Of a stretch of DNA of 64,000 nt, positions 21,023 to 43,860 are shown piece after piece. The stretch is taken from assembly GCF_964340395.1 (NCBI RefSeq), contig NC_135565.1, positions 19,068,709 through 19,132,708 on the forward strand, given 5' to 3'. Origin of the DNA: Glandiceps talaboti (lineage: Eukaryota > Hemichordata > Enteropneusta > Spengelidae). The position numbers and the translations under genes were made by a program. Every line of letters starts with the position of its first letter. Positions within the stretch are counted from its first letter, which is position 1. The notes under the pieces were generated by a model. The model saw only the letters and a list, made by a program, of their open reading frames with translations, was not told the DNA's origin and made no database searches.

Positions 21023-21883
21023 TTAGAGCACACGTGTATTAGATGCTGTTTGAAATAGGTGATTCTTATATTCAATTTCGATGATTTTACGAAGTCGGAA
21101 AAGATACTGAATACTGTTCAAAGGCAGGTTGATTTAAATATTACATCAACAACACCCCGACCCCACCCCACGCTCCCCCTCCGCCGCAGCAGTCGGGCAT
21201 ACACACGATATTTATACATTATATATTGCACAGGAAGCGGGCGATCAGATATAGAAGTCAAAGAGGGCGCTAGTTATTCTGGCTCACACAGCGCTTGATG
21301 GTCACCAAGTAGTCGTCCGTCTATTAACATTGCCACATCAGGTTGTAGGAACACAAACCGCCATGGATATATCTAAAAATAATAATTTAGAATACATTAT
21401 GCTGCTACTTGATACGATACAGTGGTTTGGAAAGGTTGCACTCTTGTTTGTACAAACGTGGTTCCTTAATTTGTCAGTGGCTGGTGAAATTTGAAGGCGG
21501 ACTTTGACGATGCATTAATAAGTCATGACGAAGGAACTCTTTCCTTAGGTAGACCCTACATTTATTTAAAGCTTAATGTACATTGGTAAAATATAAGACC
21601 ATATGTCGTATCAAAAATGTATTGCTTTTCATTTACCAAATACGTCCGAATATAAGTCACTTTTGAATACATGTAGTTGTACTCTTTGCACGAAATAATC
21701 CTTCTAAAATTATGTCCGATATTTAGAAATCATGTACAAATCCTCAGAAAAAAATATGCTGTTTTGTTCTACAAAACATCTGTAATATTTTCAAGTCTCC
21801 AACCCGGTTACAAAATGTAAGAAAATGTCAGAAATATCGTTTATGGTGCAAAATGAACTCGGCAGAGGCACAGCATTCAAATA

Positions 21884-22035
21884 GGGAACTTGCAATCCAA
21901 ACTGAGCATGCTCAGACGCAAAGGACTATGGGATTATCTGTGGTTATCGTAATACCTAACCTGGAGCTAGCTACAAAGAGCTACACCTCCCATAAAGATC
22001 AGGGTGACTATGATTATCGTGAAAACGAGGTTGCA
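21884..22035 (+). mobile_element. Truncated copy of the TA-flanked MITE at 43048
   Basis: TA followed by GGGAACTTGCAATCCAAACT, GAGCATGCTCAG and GGGATTATCTGTGGTTATCG. About 85% like 43048-43200 by eye. The right inverted terminus is absent. Confidence 0.7.
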
Positions 22036-22344
22036 TGGGTTATGCAACACAATCGCTTTCTTACCGACTTCTAACCATGATGAATTAAATTAAACTAATT
22101 TTAACTATAACTGATAAAACCACATGAAAGTTAAATCAAAAGATCATCTATAAGCTGTGTTTGTTTTAATTATCAGTGGTATTGAGCCTTTCAAACGAAC
22201 GAACGTGAACCTCAGCTGAAAAGCCTCGCCTTCGAAAACAAAACGTCACATCCGGTTAGAATGCCTGCGTCATTTTGGAGACTAGACCATGAGGGAAGTT
22301 TTTGTCAAGTTCAACTGTATATCGTTGAGATGTTTCCACAGTGT

Positions 22345-33823
<11,479 letters not shown>

Positions 33824-34055
33824 TATACAAGGTCTCAGTGACGAGCTGCGGACAGCTCAGTCGCACTATAAGCCGATCATGCACGATTAAAATTGAAGCT
33901 CCCTAGGTCGGTGAACATAAACCGAATCTCTGGGCGTTACCAAAATAGTATATGAGGAAGTGGACTTGTCGCGTTCTGTGGTCTAAAGTTCTATATTTGA
34001 AGTAAACTGGCGGTAAACGCTTGCATGTCGTTAAAAGGTACCATGTGACGTAAAT
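33824..34055. other. Region upstream of the ETS gene
   Basis: About 230 bp between the ETS start codon and the microsatellite; it would hold the promoter. On the minus strand a weak TTATAG occurs about 45 bp before the ATG; no convincing core element. Confidence 0.3.
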
Positions 34056-34233
34056 ATTACCGACGTTGTTGTAGTTGTAGTGGTGGTGGTGGTGGCAATG
34101 GTGGTTGTAGTAGTGGTAGTGATGGTGATGATGGTGGTAGTAGTAGTGGTGGTGGTGGTGGTGGTGGTGGTGGTAGTGGTGATGGTACTGATGGTGGTGG
34201 CAGTGCAGGAGGTGCATCCATGCGTGCGTGCGT

Positions 34234-34282
<49 letters not shown>

Positions 34283-34365
34283 CGTGTGTGTGGTGTGTGG
34301 TGTGGATGGTATGTGTGTGTATGTGCACATACATGCGCGCACATACTTGTGTATGTGTGAGAGAG
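34056..34365 (+). repeat. (GGT/GTA)n and (GT)n microsatellites
   Basis: GTT/GTA/GGT trinucleotides 34063-34203, then GT/GC dinucleotides 34225-34345, ending GAGAGAGAA. Confidence 0.95.
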
Positions 34366-37300
34366 AAATGTTTGAAGAACAACACAGTGCCTGATAAAAC
34401 TTTAAGTATGCGATGTTTTAGAACTCACTATTGTATTATTGACACTTTTGTTTGATTTTTAATATTACAAATAAAATTTATACATTTATATGTATTATAT
34501 CGCCGTCTGAGTTTAGATTTGGGATCACGAATCCCAATTTATACCCAAAATGCACCTGACTATTATCCTTAGTTTGTCTCGTTTTTGATACAGTCCTTTG
34601 AATTGCGACTGTGCAGGGAATGCTGGGAGTAGGGTAGAATATAGCTTGACTAGTCAGTTGTAAACTGATAACGATGGGCTGTAAATAACATTGCTGTGTA
34701 TGCTACACTCCCATAAAGTCGGTTTATTGTTGCTCTGCTTCGTTTGGATTCAACAACATATCTGTTTGCAGCTGATACGGTGGTGATCAAGTATGAAGGT
34801 AAATAATAGTTCACTTGGTCATACTTTTCACGAGGCATAAATCTCCAAACTATATGTTACCCTGCTGTTTCAAATATTTTCCTTTCACCTTTGAACCATA
34901 TTTTGACGACACGAGTTCAAAGTTAAAATCCTTTGATTTGAGTGTAAAATAATGTAAAACTGTACCATTTTTTTTGTAAAGGAGAAAAAAGTGTTCATAT
35001 TTTTTGGCGGGAAAGTCCTCTGTACTGAAGATGTATAAATAGGCTTGTCGTTATTTTTTAAGTGTCACACTTTCTTCTGTTTCCTTGGAAAGTATATCGG
35101 TTCTATACTTATTACGGATGTCACGAATACGACAATTCCAGCGTGACTTTCTTTGCATGATTGAATATTTTGTTCAACCACAGCCACCTGAGCGAGTTGG
35201 TTATTTACGTTGTGGACCCGCTTCACTGAATTAAGTCGCGGGTTGAACAATCAACAATTGTCTGCGCTGAATTTTAACGACTTCGTCGTGCCTCATTATC
35301 AAAACACCAGACAGCAATTTTCATAATTCTTTGATACGCCAACGTCAAAAATGTCTACGAAACGTGTTGGCGTGATTTGAGAACAATACAGGTGACTTGA
35401 CAAGCCATTCCTTTGTTTGACTTGCCCGTGTTGATAATAATGTGTGTTTTTTTTTGACAATAAAGGGTCAAGAAGTAATATATGGTTACTGTGTCGATAT
35501 AAAAACGTCGTCTCCAAAATAGTGTTTTCTTCTCTTGCTTACCAACTACTGTATTTTATTTCTCCTGGCATAAAACTCGGCACAGATATGAACAGTTCAA
35601 AGAAAAAAATTTGTAATAAAGGCCACAGATGTGTGAAATCAATAAAATAAATAATTATTTAATTACTTTTTTATTTCACACATATTGCTATGGTCTGGGC
35701 GTGTTCCAGCTCTCCACTTATGACTTCAACAGTTGTAGTTGGACTGTTTCTTCTAACAAGAACACTATCTTATACCACAGATATGTTATGGCTACAGACA
35801 TATTTCGACCTAAACGAGTCTAGCCCTTGACCCTTGACCCTGAAATAAATATACACAAGAAACAATAAAGTATGCGTAACAGCATAAGACACAAAATGAA
35901 AGTGAAGTGATTGAATTGATAGTTAGACCACAATGCGCATGTCACTGAAAATCAAAATACTTTGAACCTGTATTGGCAGAAACGGGACATTTTTACATCA
36001 AGTAATCAGAGACATACTCAGTAAATTTGTCAATTACTTATAAAAAGACACTGTATATCTGTTTATTAATGGTTAATATTATCTGTAGGTAGTGTAGTGG
36101 CAAGTATAAATTTTGAGCAAAACTATGTATCGAATCTACACCAGTCACTGGTGATGCAATACTGTTCATGATGTATGGTATTGTGAGTATTAAAATTATT
36201 GTACCTAATAAAACATTCAAAAACCCCGTTCCAGTTCCAGCTAGGGTACTTTAAACATCTCTCAAACTTTGCGACATGGAAGATTGCTTCTGGTCCCTTT
36301 TGGAAGGTAAAAGAATTGGGGTGGGGTGGGGGTGGGGGGTACCATTTTGTTTTCAAGCTAATTTGATATCTATTATTTCTATAGAATTATAATAACGCAG
36401 TATTCGTTGGCCATGGTGGATTATAAAATGTCTTGATTTTGATAACAATTTGACATGTTTCAAACATTTGTTAGATGATAAATTTCTTTTCCTGATTTTA
36501 AATGAGAATAGATTTGCTAATAGTTGTGTATAACTTTCTTGGAGTTTTATGATATGGTATACGTATTTTTGAATTATTGAAATATGACATGACATAATGT
36601 TATCTCTGTACAAACTGTAAAATATACAATCATACCAAGTCAAAGTGTTCTATCCGAACTCTTAACTCGACATCATTAGTTATAAGTACAACGTGACGGT
36701 CCCACTGACTGCGTGTGAAAGTCATGTGCTTTTAGGTTCAAGAAAAACTCGAAAGACTAAGTTAAAGCACAACAATCGTCGATTCAGTCATGCGCGTTTT
36801 GTGTTCCATGATACGAAGACCTAGCCAGTAACTACGGAAGCTCAAATAAAAGTTTATTTCTAAGCAAACATTTACATGATTTACACCAGATTCTTTTCCC
36901 TAAGAAGTGAACATTTGAAGTCATGTAAATAAGTAAACCCGGGTTGGGCAGCAACAGTGTTTAATGGCGACGCGACTCGGAGCCATCTCTCGTTTGTCAA
37001 CACACAATAAGCAATTAAACCCGATATAGTCTGTCTGACGACCACCGAAGTTGTACTTGAACATATAAATAATGACAAAAGAGAAATGAACATTTCAGGA
37101 TTCCAAGATATTGTGTGTTGTTACTGTTTTTAATAACTAGAATTAAATGTAAATGTGAAGAGAGCAGAAAAAACCTTCAGTTTTGTTCTTGTTATGATGG
37201 CAGTTTTGATTTATCAAAGGCTTGTATAATTTTGATTGGGGTCGCTTCCCTCAGGACTCCGGAGTCACTAAAAAGTGAACGTTGTCAAATTTTGAGAATG

Positions 37301-37430
37301 GAATAATCATTAAAAACACCCCGAGTTTATAAAACACTAATATAACGTAACATCATATGGCATGACGTAATATGACATTATATGAATAGATATGATAAAG
37401 ATATGATGAAATAACAACACAGCTTAACAC
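34366..37430. other. Intergenic, no gene recognised
   Basis: AT-rich. A G-rich tract GGGGTGGGGTGGGGGTGGGG starts near 36319 and could form a G-quadruplex. Open frames (for example minus strand 35065-35250 and 36353-36643) have no recognisable features. Confidence 0.4.
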
Positions 37431-38105
37431 CACAACGTGACATAAGATAGCATATCACATTATAACATAACATAACACAACACAACACAACACAACACAA
37501 CACAACACAACACGACACAACACGACACGACACGACACGACAGGACACACCACACCACACCACACCACAAGACAACATAAGACAAGACAACACAAACACA
37601 AACACAACAAGACTACACAAGACAACACAAACACAAGACAACACAACACAACACAACACAACACAACACGACACAACACGACACGACACGACACGACACG
37701 ACACGACACAACACAACACGACACACCACAACACAACACGACACGACAGGACACACCACACCACAAGACAACATAAGACAAGACAACAACAAGACTACAC
37801 AAGACAACACAAACACAACACAACACAACACAACACAACACAGCACAAACAACACAACACAACACAACACAACACAACACAACACAACACAACACAACGC
37901 GACATAACACAACACAACACGTGCACAACATAACATAACATAACATATCACATTATAACATAACATAACATAACATAACATAACATAACATAACATAACA
38001 TAACACATGGCATTATATAACACAACATAAGACATCTTGATACATGACACGACATGACATGACATGATGACATGACATAGGCATAGGCATAGACATAGAC
38101 ATGAA
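37431..38105 (-). repeat. Long pentanucleotide array (ACAAC/ACGAC/ATAAC)n
   Basis: About 650 bp of pentamers: ATAAC and ACAAC with blocks of ACGAC, ACCAC and AAGAC, then ATAAC and ATGAC. Blocks such as ACGAC...GACAGGACACACCACACC recur at 37510-37570 and 37680-37760, showing higher-order duplication. The VVLCCVVLC-type frames are artefacts. Confidence 0.95.
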
Positions 38106-39286
38106 ATGAAATGTACATGTACTTGTATTTTTACATTATAAGTCCATGGAAACCGTTCAGCATGTTGGAACCTGTGCGAGGTGTTACATAGAGAGTTATT
38201 TATAGTAAGTCAGCTGGTTTAAATCTATGCTATCGGCCTGGTATTTGTTAGCTCTACATGTGTCAAACACTCGAGAGTGTGACTGTGTTCTTTTTATAGG
38301 ACCAGGAAACGTCATTTGAGAAGTGAAATGTACAATATCTGATATGAGTGATATATATCATAATATTCATACAGCTGCTGCTTATACAGATAAGGAAATT
38401 GTCGACAATTTTGACATCTTGTTTTGAAGTCAGCGATAACATATTGATACATGTCTCAATGAAACGCTGCTGTTAAAAAAGAATGTGTCAAACATTGTCA
38501 CTTTTAAGCGCCAAAGTCATTTTTCTGCCGACATATTGACTTAATTTTAACAAGTATACTTTGATACTTGTCATTACTTTGTGGGTACATGCAACCTACA
38601 GTATACATCATGAAGGAAAACCAATGTTGGTATAAATCTTAAAGCCTACGTACATGTACAACTCTGTATTGTGTATATTTGCAAGAATACAGAATACAGA
38701 ATTTCAGCTTGAGGGAATAAAGATAAGTGACGGTGTGTGATACAAGTTAAAACCGTTGCGGAGGTAGTGATGATGTTGTTGGCACGGTGCGATATATAAA
38801 TTCTGTACGTCATATAATTATTTGCTGTTGATAATAAATATCCCGGTGTTATGCACTTTATACCCTTAAATCAAATATATCATAATTGTTCATTTGTTAA
38901 AGTCATTACTATGACATCAAAATTGTATGGACGAATGATGATGATGAACGAGTCCACAAACTTTGCAAAGCCCTGTGTTCATCATGGTAGAGTCGGCGTC
39001 TCTCTCAAATTTTAAGAAAGTTAAGGTTTAAGATATTTTGGTGGTAGATGGTTGGTCTGTATTTCATCGACGGAAAGAAAACACAAACAAATTACGACAA
39101 ACAAATGTTTAAGAAAGCAATCTTCAAATAGATTTGAAATTATTTTCGCAGGTGCAAATTTAATGTTCCGGGTATGTATATACATACCCGAAGCAAAACA
39201 ACCCCGATTGAAACGTCATTATTTATAATGTAAATATAAAGACAGAGATACCACGACAGACAAACAAACATACAGGCAAACAAATA
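38106..39286. other. Intergenic, nothing recognised
   Basis: AT-rich. A small palindrome GGGTATGTATATACATACCC lies at 39171-39190. Confidence 0.45.
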
Positions 39287-39290
39287 AATA

Positions 39291-39393
39291 AACATACATA
39301 CATACATACATACATACATACATACATACATACATACATACATACATACATACATACATACATACACACATACATATATACATACATACATAC

Positions 39394-39442
<49 letters not shown>
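39291..39442. repeat. (CATA)n(CAGA)n microsatellite
   Basis: About 25 CATA units followed by about 12 CAGA units, the same CATA-CAGA pairing seen at 29244-29608 (complement). Confidence 0.97.
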
Positions 39443-39443
<1 letters not shown>

Positions 39444-40755
39444 GCATACTTGTACTTATGATTATCAACTGATGACTCTTAATAACAAAGTACACTTCGT
39501 ATCTACGAATACTGTTGTGTAGCGGAATAGTTAGGAAAAACGAAAGAATCAAACAAGAAGCATGAACTGTGAAATTCAGCGTCGCCCTACTTGTCTTTAC
39601 ATTGTAATCTGCAGACTACTACTAGTATTCAGTTACACAGCGGTACTCGTAGCACACTATATGATATGACGTATCCTTTACAATGAGTGAGCGATCGTCT
39701 CAACAAATAGAGACATATCGATAGTCTATGCTGTCTATGAAAATGATCAAATTGTCAGTGTTATTCCTGAATAACCATAGCAACTAATACACCTAAACCC
39801 CATTCCCAAATCAGGAGGTGGATTACTTCATATTTCACTGTTTACAATGCTATTCATTTGGTATTTATGTGTAATACAATAATCCTTAACTGTGATGGAA
39901 TGCTTGTCTGGATGTCAATATAACGATACCGTATAGGGACTAGACTAGGGACTGCAAGAGAGACAGAATGCAATATTAATAATTACCACTGAATGTAGGA
40001 TTACTTTAGATAAGACAAACATTCTGACACAAAAAGCACACTGATTGTTAATTATGTACTATCTGCAAACCACGTCCACGTGGTGCCAATCTTTCAATTT
40101 ATCATCGATACTGAATGTCAGGGCTGCTGAATACCTTACTGTGTTCAAATAGGGTCAAGGGTTATAGGGTCAAAGGTCACCAAATGACTCGAAAGATACC
40201 ACGACGATACTAATATAGTTATCACCAAATTTGGAAATTAGCCAATTGCTAAAATATGCTGATGAATTCTGTAAGATTAAGTAAAACTGATATTTTTCCG
40301 ACTAGAAGGAAATGCAAGATAACAATATTCATAATACTAATAGCTGTCATAAAGTTGGTAATTTTTTAAAATTAAAACTTGAAGCAAAACGATCACTAAT
40401 CACGGATTACATTCTGATCTCTGATCTGTGTCTAATGAACTAGTCGGATGATATCTCGTTGTCTGGCTGAATCGAAACAAACACAGAGCCTTGCTTTTAA
40501 TTTGAAATTAATGGCCGAACTTTAAACCAGTGTTAAAATAATCGGTAAACTAAGGAGTTTATTTTATCTGGTGTGTCTTTGCAATCATTTTATTTGTTTA
40601 CTGTGGCCATTCCAATGGTTTATGATGTGTAATAGTAACGAAACCAAATGAACTAAACTCACCACAATGACTGAACGATTCACTGGTTCTTTTCGTTGCT
40701 TTTTTGAATTTATTTGTTTCATATGTTTCTCTTTTTACCATTTTCATCCGTTTTC
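39443..40755. other. Intergenic, nothing recognised
   Basis: AT-rich, no coding or repeat signal. Confidence 0.5.
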
Positions 40756-40768
40756 ATTGATTGATTGG

Positions 40769-40799
<31 letters not shown>

Positions 40800-40811
40800 A
40801 TTGTTTAAGTG

Positions 40812-40890
<79 letters not shown>

Positions 40891-40910
40891 GATCGATCGA
40901 TCGATCAATA
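40756..40910 (+). repeat. (TTGA)n(CTAT)n(CGAT)n microsatellite
   Basis: TTGATTGA/TTGG tetramers 40757-40806, CTAT tetramers 40813-40889, CGAT to 40906. Confidence 0.97.
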
Positions 40911-41734
40911 AATAGATAATTCGCTCTATCTTACCATGTACTGTGAAATATTAAATTTTCACTAAGAATTTATTTTTACTGTTTTCACTGGCGTGTTTTT
41001 TCAGCTAAAATAAAACCCCTTGAATTTTGAAATACCTTTTCTTCATAGTTACTGTGCATACCTACCTAAATTAGTGAAAGTAGAGCATTTTTGTTTTCAG
41101 TGAAAAATAAATCCCTTGAGTATTTGACGTCAGTATGGATTACTACAAGGTCACATTGAATTAAAATCTTGACTAGTAATTAATTTGACATGACATGTAT
41201 AGTAGAAGATTGGCAGGCATGCTAGTATTTGTAGTGAATCAGCATAGTAAGTACAAGATTGGCAGGCATGCTAGTTTTTGTAGTGAGGCAGCATAGTAAG
41301 TACATGAAGGACCAATCTGATTAAAATTTGATGTGGTGAAAGCGGCTAGATGTCTTTATTTACCTCTATTTCCATCGTTTTGTGTTGTTGGTTTTTTTTT
41401 TTGTTCCGGGTGATCGCTGTGGGAAGGCGGCAGATTTTAATCAGATTGATGAAGGACATACATGACTTGTATATGAACTGTTGCACTTTCACATACATAT
41501 CAAACAATAAGTTTTGTCACTTTGTACCAAGGGAATTTGGCATGATCCACTTGCGCCATCAAAAATATCGCCCTCTACGGTGAATGATGAGAATAAAGAA
41601 ATCTTTGTTTTTCTATCCTCATCGTCCTGTACATGTACAGAGTGTTTGAAAGGCTTCAAGTATTTTTGTTGATATGCTGTTTTCTTCTTGCTAATCTCTT
41701 TGATGATGACGATATTGATAGTGATTGGGACGAT
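40911..41734. other. Intergenic with a short local duplication
   Basis: AGATTGGCAGGCATGCTAGT plus flank is repeated 55 bp apart (about 41206-41250 and 41261-41305). Otherwise nothing recognised. Confidence 0.5.
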
Positions 41735-41775
41735 TGGATTAGATTAGATTAGATTAGATTAGATTAGATTAGATA
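41735..41775 (+). repeat. (GATTA)n pentanucleotide repeat
   Basis: Eight GATTA units. Confidence 0.9.
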
Positions 41776-42154
41776 GGTGAAAAAACATCCCGCTTTTTTT
41801 TTAAAAGTAAATTTATGCGGGAATAATTGTAATTTTATTCTCTAACATATTTCTTCATTCACTTAGAAAATAATCGCGATATACGGCTTCCGTTACGACA
41901 CGTATTCAACTCGTAGGAACAAGGCCCCTTAACTTCCTCGGCTAAACGAAGAACAATATTGGAGAATGATATATACGTTCTATGTATGTCGTCATTAGAT
42001 TCATCCATTATTTTTTTTAAATGACAATTTTCCTCATATATTTAAATATCTAACTTTTACAGTGACTACACAGATCACATACTGAAATACTTTTATCTGT
42101 ATAGTGTGTATCGTAAGATGAAATCTTGTTGCCAGTCTCAATGAACTTGATATC

Positions 42155-42715
42155 GCACCATCTCATCCAATCTGCATGCTCAGGCTCTAACGGCTGTATT
42201 GTAATTTCCACTCTCATCTCATCCAATCTGCATACTCAGGCTCTAACGGTTGTACTGTAATTTCCACTCTCATCTCATCCAATCTGCATACTCAGGCTCT
42301 AACGGCTGTATTGTCATTTCCACTCTCATCTCATCTAATCTGCATGCTCAGGCTCTAACGGCTGTACTGTAATTTCCACTCTCATCTCATCCAATCTGCA
42401 TGGTCAGGCTCTAACAGCTGTATTGTTATTTCCACTCTCATCTCATCCAATCTGCATACTCAGGCTCTAACGGCTGTATCGTTATTTCCACTCTCATCTC
42501 ATCCAATCTGCATGCTCAGGCTCTAACGGCTGTACTGTAATTTCCACTCTCATCTCATCCAATCTGCATGCTCTGGCTCTAACGGCTGTATTGTCATTTC
42601 CACTCTCATCTCATCTAATCTGCATGCTCAGGCTCTAACGGCTGTATTGTCATTTCCACTCTCATCTCATCCAATCTGCATGCTCAGGCTCTAACGGCAA
42701 TAATGGCTGTATTGT
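42155..42715 (+). repeat. Minisatellite, 56 bp unit x 10
   Basis: CATCTCATCCAATCTGCATG begins at 42159, 42215, 42271 and every 56 bp after, followed by CTCAGGCTCTAACGGCTGTA and TTTCCACTCT. Units differ by one to four bases, and the period is exact except for a short insertion in the last unit. Confidence 0.95.
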
Positions 42716-43047
42716 AATTTTCATATACACCTATAGCTAGGCTGAAATTATATTACTTTTTATAATAATCGGATTCGTTCTGAAATATTTCCTCTGAGAA
42801 TTGGTGCAATCTGCAATTAGTATATGAAAAATACTGAAAAATTGTATTAGTATATTTTTGTTGATATAATTTATGATTCAACGAAACTGACATGGTTTTT
42901 ATTATTATTTGGTTCAAAAGTTCAAAGATCGGATCATTTGGAATGAAATTATTTGCAAGTGATTATTAAGGTGTTGATGAGTAGATTAATTGGCATGCTC
43001 CGTGGAAATTGACATGGCTGTGTAATTAGCCTTTAAAGAGGCAAATA

Positions 43048-43276
43048 GGGAACTTGCAATCCAGACTGAGCATGCTCAGATGCAAAGAACTATGGGATTA
43101 TCTGTGGTTATCGTAATGTCTAATCAGGAGCTATCGATAGAATAAACCTCTTACAATGGTCAGGGTGACTATGAATTGGTCATTTGTGGTTAAAAACAAT
43201 GTAACACTATTTGATTAGTATTTATTGTCACATTTCCCATGATGCAACGTTCAACATGGCAGGTTTGCAAGTTCCC
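43048..43276. mobile_element. MITE, 229 bp, TA target duplication
   Basis: The inverted termini GGGAACTTGCAA match exactly (43048-43059 and the complement of 43265-43276), and TA flanks each side (43046-43047, 43277-43278). TA duplication suggests a Tc1/mariner-type origin. A truncated relative lies at 21884-22035. No coding capacity. Confidence 0.8.
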
Positions 43277-43489
43277 TATTATGAAGAGATATTTCCACCC
43301 CACTTTGCACTCTGAAGTGTTGTCCGCATGCGTGGTCATAGTGGTAATGTATATATATATTGATGTGCTATTATTACCCTTGAAGTTTTATTCCTTCGAC
43401 GTGAAATGTTACTGTAATATTCTAATCTAAATTGGAAGCTTACCCTCAATTGGCATTCGGATAAATATGAAAATATATATCAAATCAAA

Positions 43490-43860
43490 ACACATCAAAT
43501 CAAATGATTTAATAACCTGGCATTTAGATACAATATGTAAATGAATCAATGACGTAATTTGATAGCTCTCATGTGACATTTACGTAAAATAGTTTAATAG
43601 ATGACGTAATTTCAAATCTACATCTGGTATTTATATAATATGTAAATGAATCAATGACGTAATTTTATATCCCTCACTTAGCAGTGAGATATAATATGTA
43701 AATTAGCAAATGATGTAATTTTATATCCCTCACTTGGCATTGAGATATAATATATAAATTAAAAAATGCGTAATTTTATGTTCACCTGGCATCTAGACAA
43801 AATGTGCAAATTAATGAATGACGAAATATTACAGCTCTCACCTGTCAGTGAAGCCAATGA
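43490..43860 (+). repeat. Degenerate tandem repeat with TGACGTAA cores
   Basis: Five to six units of about 50-65 bp built on ATATAATATGTAAATTARYR, AATGACGTAATTTTATA and CCTCACTTGGCAKTGAG. The TGACGTAA word (or a variant) occurs near 43551, 43602, 43658, 43719 and 43818. Confidence 0.7.

Noticed and set aside
42155-42715. Regular 56-bp repeats considered as a CRISPR array
   Set aside because: No unique spacers: whole units repeat with point variation, in a eukaryotic context. The 51-bp array at 56045 was rejected for the same reason.
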